Below are positions 33,082 to 44,830 of a stretch of DNA of 64,000 bases, piece by piece (positions within the stretch are counted from its first letter, which is position 1; every line of letters begins with the position of its first letter). Made by a program: the position numbers and the translations under genes. The notes below the pieces were generated by a model, which worked only from the letters and a program-made list of their open reading frames with translations, had not been told where the DNA came from and did not search any database. The stretch covers positions 25,465,736-25,529,735 of the forward strand of contig NC_051433.1 of NCBI RefSeq assembly GCF_001649575.2, in the 5' to 3' direction. The stretch comes from Kryptolebias marmoratus (Eukaryota; Chordata; Actinopteri; Cyprinodontiformes; Rivulidae).

Positions 33082-33089
33082 TTGTGCAG

Positions 33090-34063
33090 TAATAAACTTT
33101 TATTTTCACTTCTTTTGATTTGTGTCTCAGCAAACCAGTGCCACACATAGTACTGTCCAAGTGTCCCATAATAGTGAATATGTTGCTCCAGTGTTTGAAT
33201 GCATAGAATGAAAATAAACAAATAATTATTAGCTTGTATTGCTGATGGTAATTAGTCTGGCCACTTAGCACCACCGTTACCAAATCCTTTTTTTTTCTGA
33301 CTTGCAACAAGAAAACGGTTAAGTCATGTGTGACTTTATTCACAAACCCAATCTAAGACATCTGAGATAAATAGAACCTTACATAAGAGTTTTGGAAATA
33401 TTATTTTAACACATCTACCATAAATCACACCAAAACAATGTGCAAAATAGCTAAAAACATGTAAGTAGTTTTGAACTTAAAGCAAAGAGAATTTGATTAG
33501 TCTCTATGGTGTGGCGCTAGTGTGTTGTTTGCTTAGAGTAGTATGAAAAGGTAGAAGGAGCTGGCCTAATTCTGTCCAAATTGCTTTTTAAACACCAGCC
33601 ACTAACAATGTAAATAATACAAATATGTCATTCACTGAGACACATGCAGCTTGTCTCATATTGCGACTATTCAAATGTGTAGCTTTTTCCAAATAGTTAT
33701 TATGATCTTAAGAATATAAAGTGTACATTTGGTGAAAGGGTAGTGACAAGAAGTACTTTTTTATCCATACTGTTGCTGTTTTTTATTAATAAAATTTCAT
33801 ATTGTATATGTTTTACAGATTTGAAGGGAAAAGAAACTGATTTTTTAAATAAACAATTGATCAGCTTTCTTCTATTAAAAACAATGACACAGATTCATGT
33901 GTTCATATCTCCCATATATCGGTTGCACATAAATGTTTTTTTTTAAACATTTTTATATTTGATGACATTTTTTACAAAGGATTTTGTTACACAGAAATCT
34001 ATATAGTAGGTATGCATAGAAATCCTATTTTTCTTGACTTTTTTTTTTGTCTTTTTGTTCTAG
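33090..34063 (+). other. End of last contactin intron, nothing assigned
   Basis: AT-rich sequence ending in a strong T-rich tract (34033-34062) before the acceptor. Confidence 0.6.
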
Positions 34064-34167
34064 GTCTAAACTCAAAAGGATCTGTGTGTCCAGTTCCATT
34101 TAAGAATTCTGCTCTCATGTTTTGTTTATTTTCTTTGCTTTTTTACCTGCTCACACTTTGTCACTGA
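34064..34167 (+). CDS. cntn5: Contactin terminal exon: GPI-attachment signal and stop
   Basis: The acceptor TTTTTGTTCTAG ends at 34063. With the single base carried from the previous exon, the frame reads SLNSKGSVCPVPFKNSALMF, then CLFSLLFYLLTLCH and TGA at 34165-34167. The short hydrophilic spacer and the uncharged hydrophobic end (ALMFCLFSLLFYLLTLCH) form a typical GPI-anchor signal, as expected for contactins. The attachment residue is probably a small residue in NSKGS. The exon is short and easy to miss, but its phase, splice site and tail all agree. Confidence 0.9.
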
Positions 34168-34390
34168 AGTACAGATAATGAGACTGAGCGTACGTTTTTC
34201 TTTTAAATGTTAGATTTTTTGGGGACTAATCAACAAGGACATTTCTCAGCCACTGGTTTCCCAAAGCAAAACTGGAATTGAATGTAGGGACCTTTCTGAG
34301 AGGCTGTCAGATGCCAACCGAGTGGTGTTCACAGACTCCTGCACAAAAACATCTTCTCCTGCAGGGCTGCACCCCTCCAGCAAGAATAAA
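34168..34390 (+). other. Probable contactin 3' UTR with AATAAA
   Basis: The first AATAAA after the stop codon is at 34385-34390, giving a short 3' UTR if used. Later signals cannot be excluded, so the true transcript end is unknown. Confidence 0.4.
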
Positions 34391-35255
34391 TTTGTCAAAC
34401 ATGAAAAAAAAAGACTTTCTTTTACTGATGAATGAACTTTAGAACAGGTTTATGGCCCCAGTTTTCCCATTTCTACTTCCCTTTGCTTTTATGTTGTCCT
34501 AGCGCCCAGTTGCTTTTTTGGCTTGTTTCATTTTGACTTTGGTTACTTATGCACAAATTTGTCTTTTTCCACATGCAGTTGGAGAAATTCAGTTACCCTC
34601 TTTTTGTGTGTGAAATTGTTATTCCTTGACTTTGGTTTCTGAAAATTTGTCACTTCTCCCAGAGTCAAATGTTAGCTGTGTAGCTGCTATCATGTCTGCT
34701 GTTTTACACTGAGGTAACTGACATGCACTGATATGATAGTGGTATTGATTTTCACAAAATGTCAGATCCAAATACAGGATGTCAAGATGTCAGCCTTCAT
34801 GTTATTGTAAGGATCAAACATTTTACAGACAGGATATAGGACTCGATACATGCAGTCAACAGCAGCCCAGCACTCGTAGATCATTATCTTTTTTTTTTTA
34901 CAAGACCTTTTTTGTTTGTTTGTTTTATAAGAAATGCACCATTGTACTCATATATTTATCCTCTACATTTATTTTCATTCTATGTTTCACAGTTTATAAT
35001 TGTTTTACAGAAAGCAGCAGTGCTTAAGCAACATACAAACAAAGGATCCTTTGTTTCAATTTTAGCTTTTTAAAATATCAGGACATAAAGTATTAGTTGC
35101 AAATATTATCTAGTCTTTACTGGGTTCTACAGTTAGTCAAATCTAACCTTAAGTGTATGAATTCTACCATGTCCTTTGTTAAACAAAAATGAAGCCAAAA
35201 TACAAAAGCTGTGTGGGGGGGAAACTAAGTCCACCTTTGCTGTTTTCACAGGGAA
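34391..35255. other. Downstream flank, nothing assigned
   Basis: AT-rich sequence with no named element; it may include additional 3' UTR. Confidence 0.5.
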
Positions 35256-35259
35256 ATTA

Positions 35260-36040
35260 GCCACCAGGTGCTGCTGATTAAATGTATTGATTAAGTGATC
35301 ACCATCAATGTGACCACTTCTATAAAAACAGGATTTCTGTTAGTTTGCTGATCTGGAGCATACAGGTGTGCGGTAAACACAATGCCAAAGCAGAAATGAG
35401 AAGCAGCTATTGTTGCCGATCAATCTAGGGAAGATTTTACAGGCATTTTCAAATAATTTAGAGTTCAACATTCTACAGAGAGAAACACTAATCACAAATA
35501 AAAACATTTACGACAGTTTCCAAGATTCCCAGGAGTGAACGTCTCATCAAATTCACCTCAATGTCAGACCAATCGTCCATATAAGATGCTGTTCAACCTC
35601 ACGCCCTGCTTTCTTCCGCTGTTTCAGAATTGAAGCTGTGAGATCCTGTTTTATAGATGCTACCGTGCTGTATTTTTGGAACCAGAGTCTGCGATGTATG
35701 AATGTGGGGCTCTAAGCCCTACCTACTTCTCTGTAAAAGGACAGGTGACGCTTGGGCCAAAGTTAAACTGAAAAAGAAAAGAATGGCTCAGTCAAAGTAC
35801 TGACCTCAACCGGATTATAATGCTGTGGAAGGACCTTAAAAGAGCTGTGCATAAACAAAAATCCCCACAAACCTCAAAAAACTGAATCAATGTTGTAAAA
35901 AGGAGTGGACTGATATTTTTTCACAGCAACATGAGAGACTAATGAAGTTGTACAGAACACAACAACTTTAATTTATTGCTGCTAAAGCAGGTTCTACAAG
36001 CTGCTGAATCAGTCTTTAGTTTTTCCACACAACTTTTCAA
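35260..36040 (+). mobile_element. Tc1-like transposon fossil, internally deleted
   Basis: GTTTGCTGATCTGGAGCATA, ACACAATGCCAAAGCAGAAA and the decayed N-terminal frame (transposase start, AAIVADQS-like) match the 5' part of a Tc1 element. CTCAACCGGATTATAATGCT, GGACCTTAAAAGAGCTGTGC and ATTGCTGCTAAAGCAGGTTC match its 3' part. About 150 bp between them is not transposase sequence and the catalytic core is gone. The copy has several stops. Confidence 0.7.
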
Positions 36041-36329
36041 TGGTGGGTTTGTTTTTGCGTGTGATTGTGTGATTTTGTACATTTGATATTAGATCTGAAT
36101 AACTTTAGAACCTAGTGAAGACCAGATCATCTGACACAAAAACCAGAAGGAGGGTGGACTTTCTTCTTCTTACAATTGTAAACTAACATTCAAATCAACT
36201 AGCTGACTTAATGTTAGACTTAAGAGTCTAAGAGTGTTGTAAAACTTTCACTGACATGTTTTCCTCCTTAGTTTTGCATAAAACCTTCAAATCTGATTTG
36301 GCACATGTAACAGAAAACATTTCAGGAAG

Positions 36330-36880
36330 AATGAATGACGACAGACTGGACTGGAGACTGAGAACTTCAATAAAGTGAAGCCATCTACAAGAAGGGACAG
36401 AGCAGACTGCACTTCTTGAGGAAGCTTAGATCCTTCTAGGTTTCCAGCAAGATGTTGCAGATCTTATAAGATCCCATAAGTCTGTTGTTGAGAGTGTCAT
36501 CTCCTCTGCCATCATCTGTTGGGGCAGCAGCATCAGAGCCAGGGACCTAAAAAGGCTCAACAACCTGATAAAGAAGGCTGGTTCTGTTCTGGGGATGACT
36601 GTGGAACCTCTGGAGATGATGATGCAAAGAAGGATTTTTCATAAAATCAAGGAAATCATGGACAACCCTGACCATCCTCTTCATGAGACCGTCATCGGAA
36701 AACACAGTCTCTTTAGTCAAAGGCTTCTTCAGATTAGTTGTGAAACGGACCACTACAGGAAATCTTTCCTGCCCACAGCCATCACCATCTATAATAACTC
36801 CTTGATTTAAATGAGCTACGTCAACATTTCATTTCCCTTTGGGATACATAAAGTATTTTGGAATTCAATTGATTGAATGC
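36330..36880 (+). mobile_element. LINE (Rex/L2-like) 3' end
   Basis: The frame encodes VVESVISSAIICWGSSIRAR, then DLKRLNNLIKKAGSVLGMTV and IMDNPDHPLHETV, then RKSFLPTAITIYNNSLI and a stop. This is the end of a fish LINE reverse transcriptase protein. The tail finishes with the GGGATACATAAAGTATTTTG type at 36841. Confidence 0.8.
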
Positions 36881-37529
36881 CTTCTATCTAGTAGATTTGC
36901 TCTTCTTCAGAACCCGTGTTGTACTAATACAAGAATAGTTCCAAAAAAACAGATCAGGCATTATTGTAATAAATAAACATTTGGTTTTTAGCCATTATGG
37001 TAAGTTCAGTCCCTGTAATGAATAAACCAGCTCAGTAAATAAAAAGTACTCAATCAGTAAAAAAAAAATAAAAAAATAAAACATTTTAGTACAACAGCTG
37101 ATGCGGAACATGCAGGGGTGTTTAACAAAACCGATGAGACAGTTGGAAGGTTCAATCACATAGTTCCTGTGTTTCATATTCACAGTTGCTCTAAAACATC
37201 CCGGCTTGACTGGGTTGATAAAGCAGCTGAGCAGCTTTGGTAAGAATGCTGCCAGGTTACAATGTGATGCAACAAAATGTAATCAGAATCCATCAAAGTG
37301 GGCCGTTTTCTTTATATTCTCTAATACATGCTGCTAGATTTCATTGAGTTCACCAAGCTGTAATTGTGGGTTTTTTTGTCTTTTTTTTTGTTGATGTTAT
37401 AAGAAAAATAAAAAAAAAACAACAACTTCTTGATATTTAGCATGTCTAGAAGACTCTTTGATTAGATGCTTCAACACTCTGTGCATCTGAAATACAGCAA
37501 ATCTCTGAAGACAAGTTTAAACTGCTTTG
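36881..37529. other. Intergenic sequence, nothing assigned
   Basis: No gene or named element. Confidence 0.5.
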
Positions 37530-37537
37530 CCTTAGGT

Positions 37538-38256
37538 CAGGGGTCGGCAACACACGGCTCAAGAGCCGCATGCGGCTCTTTAGTGCTGCCATAGTGGCTC
37601 CCTGGAGCTTTTTCAAAAAATGTTTGAAAATGGAAAAAGATGGGGGTGGGAAATATATTTTTGTTTTAATATGGTTTCTGTAGGAGGACAAACATCTGTA
37701 TTGTTTTCTAATGCTGTAAAAATGTGTAGAATAAATATTAAAGCCTGACTCCCAGCACATTGTTATAAAAACTCCCGCTAGCTTTCTCCAATGAGTGGAA
37801 GATAAACACCGATATTACATAATACCTAGTTGTAAAATGTTTGGTTTACTAAAGTATTTCATTTATTCCTGTGCAAATCAGTTTGATTGATTAAAGTTAA
37901 GCCTTCAAACATAATAGGTTTATTTAACTGTAATTGCTTATCTGAGATTTCTTTATTGCATTTCTTTAATTTATCAATGCAACGAAACATAATACATTAA
38001 TATTGTAATGGAAGTTAAACTTAAAGCAACATCGTGCAACAGAGTAGTCATGTGGTGCGTCATTCCATCCAGGACACAATGCAGGAAAAATAAACATTTA
38101 AGCATGAATGCTCATTATGTATACACTTGATCATTTTGATAATAGGCTAATATATACACTTAAAGTCTGTGTTGTTTTCATTATAAGCCTATATAAGGCT
38201 TTTAATTTTTTTGCATCCAAAATGGCTCTTTCAACATTGTGAGTTGCCGACCCCTG
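37538..38256. mobile_element. Nonautonomous hAT-like transposon, 719 bp
   Basis: CAGGGGTCGGCAA at the left and TTGCCGACCCCTG at the right are exact inverted complements (13 bp). The flanking 8-mers CCTTAGGT (37530-37537) and CCTAAGGT (38257-38264) agree at seven of eight positions, a slightly decayed target-site duplication. The left subterminal region contains a perfect 20-bp palindrome at 37561-37580 (AAGAGCCGCATGCGGCTCTT). No transposase. Confidence 0.88.
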
Positions 38257-38264
38257 CCTAAGGT

Positions 38265-40680
38265 TTATAAGATATACCAGTCGCCAGATGGAGAACATCC
38301 TTTTAAATGAAAGCAAAGGTGTAGGGACAATTTTGACTGATGCTGTATATCATACTGATTAGCGATTCATATATTAATGAATGTGGTTATTTTAATAAGG
38401 GCAGGCTTTTCTCAGACAGAATAAAGAATGTTATTTGCAATATTTTATTCAATTTTTCAATTTTCTTGAAAATAACTTTAGAAGATTATTAGAGGTGAGC
38501 ACAAACTACAAGCTTGCAACCTAAACCTCTTAGTATAAAAACCCTTTTGAATAATAATTTAAAAAAACAGTTTGATATTAGGTCATATGTAGATAATTTT
38601 CAAAGTTTACTTACCTAGTCGATACAACAAAACGTATCCTATTTAAAATGTTCACTTAAGTATTGTGCAGATTTTGCTCCTGTAGTTTGTTATTTTAGTG
38701 CTACGGAATGATGGCAAGAATAACTCTTTGCCTCATCAAGCTTTTATCTTCATCCACTACTGGGTAGGAAACAGTATCAAGGAAAAAGCGAACAGAAGTT
38801 TATGGCAGCAATGAAATGTGTTAAACGTGTTTATTGCACTTTAAATGGTACCTTTTTGTTTCTTATATTGAGACATATTTTTGAAAAAGTCTGAGTCACA
38901 TGATTTTTTTTATACTATAATGTTATTGTATTATATTATTTGCCATTACTTAAAGCTATAATAGCTGCCAAAACACATGAATTTGCAGTGTTTTTGATTT
39001 GGATTTTTATGCTTCTAACACAATTTCTACATCATTAAATTCTTGTTTGAGGGTTAAAGTAAGTCAAACTAATCAGAGTTTTTGTAAAAAAAAATTGTGT
39101 TAGAAAACAGCAAATATTCCTGGCTTCTATTTACAACCAAGTCAGTGATCAGTAGTTCAGAATATGTCAGCGCTGCTCATTTACATCTGATCTTATCCCT
39201 GCTTTTGCTATACGACTCTCCACCGCTCAATTTCCTCCCCAGAATAACTCCACTTTATAACACAGCGTTTAGTCGCTGTTTCTTTTCAGACGAATAACTT
39301 TACCTTTTCTTTCTCGACCTGGCATCTCAGATTCCATTGTTCTCATCCTGACTCTGTTTACATCCAGGGATTATTTTTCTGACTCAGTATCTGAGACTGT
39401 CCAAAGTGTGCCTGTTAATGTTCGAATGTAAACAAATGGCTTATAATTACTGGCAACAAAACATGACTCTGCTGATTTCCCTCATTTGTTACACATTACG
39501 AGGTAGATTTTTCATACTGAATGATGATACACATATACAAAAAATTCAAGTCAAAAGCATTGAAAAATTGCATATTTTGATGACTATTATGGCTTTAATA
39601 TGTGTTTGTTAGAAATTAAATTTGTATCCATTTGTGTGCTTTATTTTTAAAAGCTGAAAAAAGAATAAATGTGACACCAGTCTTAATTGTTTTCCCATTC
39701 AAAATTCAAAGAATCTAAATAACATGTCCCTTTAAAAATCTATTTTTTGATCAGTATTACATTTATAACATTTACAGTTAATTTGAATTTGTTAGGTTCT
39801 ACATTTATATTCATAACATCTATGTTTACCTTTCATTCATGATTATCAATCTGTCTTTTACCTAATCTACAGTTTATTACTGAAGTAATGCAATACTATT
39901 GTATCATTTAAAAATCTCTGTGAGATTGTCAAAAAACAGTTCAATAAAGTTTCAGATTGAAACCTTTTAATCAGTTTTTGTGTTTTGTCTTATTTGTATA
40001 AAGAACCTCCCTATGTGTGTGTGCGGTTTTGCTTTTTGTGGAAATTTCTGCTGTGTGACAAAGAATTGAAAAATCACAGTACATGATGAGTAAATAACCT
40101 CTATGGCTGCAGAATGATAGAGAGGGTTCCCTTGGGATCTTCAAACACAGACAGATTAGTTATGGTTACCCTGGCAAACACGTGATCTTTTGTTTCAACA
40201 AGGGATTGTTGAGCTTTGTTCAATCCCTGAAAGATCATTTGAACTTGGAGAGGCAGGATATTACTGGGAACAAAATAATGCATTAAAAACTATCACACTC
40301 AATATGTTCCATTTTAGTTGATTGTTCATGAGCAATGATTTTCTTCACTAATTTTAGTTCAAGTTTAAAAACATCAGAAGTTCCTTAACCCACCTAAATG
40401 AAACTAAACTTGTCTGTGAATTGATGTGCTCTAATGTTCTAATGAGTCTCCTCTGACTGACAGCCATTTTGTATCCTTTTTTTTTGTATTTATATTTATT
40501 GTTGTTTTGGTGGATTGAGCTAAAGGCAGTAGGGGGAATGATTATTTCCAGAAAAGTCACACATTGGTTTGCATGTCATTGAGTGATTAAGGTATCTCCC
40601 TTCATCCCCATGACTTAGTACTTTGTAGAGCAACCTTTGCTGGCAAGCAGAACAGTAAGACATTTCTTGTTGTTGGTCAG
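38265..40680. other. Intergenic sequence, nothing assigned
   Basis: 2.4 kb with no gene or repeat I can name. ORFs of 60-70 codons here lack recognisable motifs. Confidence 0.5.
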
Positions 40681-40682
40681 CA

Positions 40683-42294
40683 GCAGCCTCATGTACAAAG
40701 GTGCGTGCTCACAAAAATGTGACGAACACCCTTTAGCACGTAAAACTCCAGATGTATCAATAATGAAATGAAAATTTGCACAGCCCCACCCAACTTCATG
40801 ACGGCTCTATGCATATTTCTACAGTTATTGGTCCATTTGTGACACTTAGAGGGTATGCTGGGAAACTGTTAATGATGTGAAAACGTTTGTTGTACACACC
40901 AGAGGCACATGAAAGAATTAAGAATTATTACAGTCACATGTATACAGCTATGTGAGTGGATATTAACAAGCACACAAGATGGTGCAGAAAATATTTTTAT
41001 CAACAATGGCTTTGGTCTTAAAAGAAGATACTGCAAACAATGCAATGTAAAGATAGCATATATTTAGAGCAAGAAAGGATTTTCTGAACCCAAGATGACA
41101 ACTTCTTATCAGCCACTTTAGGTTTCCAAGGGCAATTCTGCTGGAACTGTGCTCAGCGCTGTGGCGGGTCTTCGAGTGTGACATGGTGAAAGAGCCATGC
41201 ACGGTTTGTACCCATACCGCTGCTGACCACACCAGGGTTCCTATAGCAACAGGGGCATTTCAGAAGGAGCTGACAGACTGATCAGGACTGTGCCAGTTAA
41301 GCCTGAGTCGTGCCATGCCAGCTTCATGGAATGGAATTATCCAGGTAGATCAAATTTTCAGACAGTGTTATTGAATAGGGCAGTATTGAAGTGCAGTTTT
41401 CAGTGAGGGTCAGTTTTCTTAATGTAATTGGAGGTATCACCTGCACACATTGCAATAAAAGGTACTATCACAAGATGAATATGTTCACAGGAAGCATTTT
41501 ATCCAATCAATTTTCAAATTACAGTATATGTGATGCACAAATTCAACCAAGAAATATTGTAGTGAGGTGGCTTGGTTCAATGCAGGATTCATTCTAATGA
41601 ACAGCATGGTTAGGAGCAGATTATAAGGATGGAGGGCTTCTTGGTGAATAGATTTATTCAATTTTATTGTCCTGATATTAATCCCCTTTGATGTGCATCA
41701 AGGCTGTGTGCCCCCAAACATCATCCTCACAGCATCATTATTAGTGGGTTAAGGGAGTGACTTCCTGATTTTGTTTGTTGAACTACATTTTCAGAACATT
41801 CTATCCATCTAATTACCTCTGTGTTTACTGTAGTCATGTCAAAAAACACGTGTAGAGCTTGAACTGTCTCAACCTCACCTGTTCCCCAGTACCCTAATGC
41901 ATTTGTTTACAACAATAGTGTCATTACTGGTGTCATTAACAATGAGAGTCTAATTTTGCACATATAATATAACTACTTGTCAAGTTTAAAATTGATCTGC
42001 TTTTAGTTGTCAGGCAAGAATATGGTTTTTGAGCATGCAGAAAGGAGGATCACATATGCAGGGGATAAATGTAACTGCATATTTAAATGAAGGAGTGTCA
42101 GGGGAGGTGTCTGGTATTCCCTTGCAGGCACTCAGTTCTTCGCTTATCGGGATGTACAAAGAAAATATGCTTGGATTCATGCGTACGCACTGTTTCACAC
42201 ATCTGGATTTATTTGTGCCTATGTCATTTACTCAATAAAAGCGGACGCCATGTTTCGGTAGGAGATCTTTGCAGGTCTGTGTACATGAGACCCC
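40683..42294. mobile_element. PIF/Harbinger-like nonautonomous transposon
   Basis: The left end GCAGCCTCATGTACAAAGG and the reverse of the right end GGGGTCTCATGTACACAGA match an inverted terminal motif (CTCATGTAC) that I associate with fish PIF/Harbinger elements. GTGCGTGCTC near the left and ATGCGTACGCAC at 42179-42190 are the expected subterminal repeats. The inside has no transposase I can recognise. The 3-bp target duplication is not clear. Confidence 0.55.
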
Positions 42295-42299
42295 AGGTG

Positions 42300-44110
42300 T
42301 TTAAAACACAGCTTCTGTCACATAATAAATGCCATCTATTAACAAGATCTTATTGTGACAATATGTGCTCTAAATAATTATGACTGAATGCAGCAATATG
42401 TCGGGCATAAACAACAAAGTAAAGCTATGTAATCTGATGTTTAAAGTTTCCGACCTGCTCAGATGGCAGAACCACCACCTAATAAAGCAATTAAACAGTT
42501 CATGTGAACAAAGAAAAACTGCCAAATGCAGAATAAACACAGTATCTCATAATATTTGCCTCACATGTTACTAAGATACAGGAGATGGAGATCTCTTGTG
42601 TCTGTTCTGTCTGTGAAAGTGCACCAGTAGTCACGATTCTGTTCTAATAAAGCCAGTGTTGTGTCAGCTGTCAAACCCCCCAAAGAGAACACGATTACAA
42701 TAAGAAAACTATATTTCCACACAAGGAGTGGGGCTTTCAAGGCACTGCCTCATATCATTTATTACAGTAAGGCAGAATTCAGTGGAAGAGTTTCACTTTA
42801 AATACAGCATGTCAGGCTTCTCCAGTTAAATCTAAACCTAATCAGTCTCGTAAGATACAAATCAACACAATATTAGCTTCTGGTTTCCAACTTAAGACAA
42901 CATTAATTTACTGTTAATACTGCAATTTGTCCTACTTGGCAATGTGCATTTAGATTTTGACAGCTTATTAAAGGCAAAAAAAAATGTTATAAATGGATTG
43001 GGCAGGCCGAAGTCTTTTATATAGTCCAGCTTTTTACTTTGTTTAAATGAATACTTGATAAGGTATGTTCACTGGCTGTTTCAACAACTCACTTCCCTGT
43101 GCCTCTCTTAGACTATAGTTTTACTCTGCTAAAGTGCTGCATATTTTCTTTCTGCTTAAGCCGCCTGTTCTGCTGGTGAAAAATTCAGTCTTAAATATGT
43201 TAAGCAACTGGAAGAAGCAGAGCTTGACTTGCAGCTTGTGGCTAATCCTTTATTCATGGAAATCCCCTGAGAATGGCAGCATTCAAGGAGTGCTTTCCGT
43301 ACCTTTGCTGGGCTGTGCACATTGTGCAGACTCCACCTCGGCTCATTATTATCAATACGCGGCGCCTCCTGTGGGTCAGTTCCAAGAAACTGCGAGGGTC
43401 ACCTGATTACCATGAGGTGGTCTGTGTTTAGCAAAACCTAGAGATCTTTTTTTTAGGGGGTTCCAGCCTTGATGCAAACACATGCTGCAAGAGGAAGTCA
43501 AATATGGATTGGGTTGGTGTGGAGAGGTTGGCAAGAGGCTCTGCTTCCACATCCAGTTTGAAAATGTGATTTGTTGTTCATGTTTAAAGCAGGTTGGAGA
43601 CATGGAGGAGCTGACAGGATTTTTCTTATTTTTGATTTTTTGGTATTGTCGAGGTGCAAGCTGTGAGATATGTCAGAAAAGTGACACTGTGTGGACCTGA
43701 GCTGAGCTCCAAAGTAGGGATAAAGTGTTGTGATGGACAGAAGATTGGCTGGAAATTAAAAGACCCCGAGCCCTCTTCGAGCACCACGGGACAGCTGACA
43801 GGCAGCCTACAGAGCTCTCCTTCAGGGCTCACAGGGAACAGCCTCTGTGTGGAAGACCAATGTTGCAAGCTCAGACTGACAAACGCTGCACTCATTACTT
43901 TCATTCTTCACCATGCTCTGTTGGTGCAGACATTTCTTTACATACACCATATTGTTTCACAAGTTCTTCTGCTGTTGTTGTTGTTGTCAAAAAATAACCC
44001 CAAATCCTGAAGAGTAACATGGAGGTATAAGCTAATTCTGAAAAACACAGGAGAACACAGTGTTTGTGTGCATGTGTGTGTATGGGTATGTGGGTGGGTG
44101 GTGGTAGGGG
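42300..44110. other. Intergenic sequence with an unassigned 118-codon ORF
   Basis: Contains 43654-44010 (+), an open frame of 118 codons ending in a run of leucines from a (TTG)n-like stretch. It has no recognised domain and no neighbouring exon, and is probably chance. Nothing else named. Confidence 0.4.
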
Positions 44111-44114
44111 GGTG

Positions 44115-44830
44115 TTCATCATGTGTCTGTCTGTTACCAAAATATCTCATGAACCACTGGATGAATTTTATTAAAGTTCTCAGAAAGTATCTATCAAATG
44201 GACACATACAACTGATTACTGTTTAAAGTCACCACTATTAAGATGGCTCCCACAGCCAGATGATTTTAAAAAGCCCAAGAATGGCTATAACTCAGTCTAT
44301 GTTACTGAAACCAACCTAAGGGTGCTAACAAGTAAAATGCATTATTATCATTATTAAATTTGTGTGACCGATCCACAGCACTAATTTTGTGCGCCAACAA
44401 ACCTTCATTTCAAGTTTTGCCATTAACTATTGGGAGTCAACTTTGTCTCACTTTTGTTAAAATATCTTATGAACCAGTGCATAAATTTGAATGAAACTTT
44501 CAGGAAATATTCATTGAATGTATATCTACAAAGGAACATGTTTCAGAGTCAGTCCAATTTAAGATGGCCACACCATCTAATCAACAAGAGCTGACACAAA
44601 ATTGGCTATTACTCAGTCAATTTTACAGATATTGAGCTGCAATTTCATGTGTTAGTAGCTGAGTACATACTATAAGCCTGACACCTTGCAATATTGCATG
44701 ATATTTTGCATAAAGTCATTTTCTAGGTTCAACAAAAATGGCTACAACTCTGTCTCAACATCAGATAATCTTAGTCTAAAACTCTGACATGAAAGGTGAA
44801 AGGCAATATGCATTCCTTCATGGAATTTGG
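44115..44830 (+). repeat. Family A repeat, two head-to-tail copies
   Basis: Copies start near 44127 (ACCAAAATATCTCATGAACC) and 44455 (AAAATATCTTATGAACCAGT), about 325 bp apart. Each continues through AAGATGGCTCCCACAGCCAG or TAAGATGGCCACACC and the ttacagatattgagctgcaattt type. The second ends with GCAATATGCATTCCTTCATG. Confidence 0.85.

Larger units (their letters stand above)
3926..34167 (+). other. cntn5: Contactin gene, 3' portion (ten exons, cntn5-like)
   Basis: Ten exons join in frame with GT/AG borders to give 467 residues and a stop. Contactins are GPI-anchored neuronal cell-adhesion proteins with six Ig and four FnIII domains, acting on the outer face of the plasma membrane in axon guidance and synapse formation. 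Here the end of Ig6, all four FnIII domains and the GPI signal are present; Ig1 to most of Ig6 are upstream. Exon phases follow a regular plan: every FnIII domain starts at a phase-1 border, FnIII-1 is split at phase 1, and FnIII-2, -3 and -4 are split at phase 0. There is no frameshift or stop, so the gene looks intact. Motifs such as TTWIQTV-like (STWIQTVLASPD), ASEIEV and [13 protein letters not shown] look closest to CNTN5, while ETNKT and IPKMSS resemble other members of the CNTN3/4/5/6 group. I am sure of contactin, moderately sure of cntn5. Confidence 0.85.

Noticed and set aside
43654..44010. 118-codon ORF with a hydrophobic, leucine-rich end, at first suggestive of a GPI tail
   Set aside because: No plausible splice acceptor, no matching upstream exon, and the leucines come from a TTG-repeat stretch.
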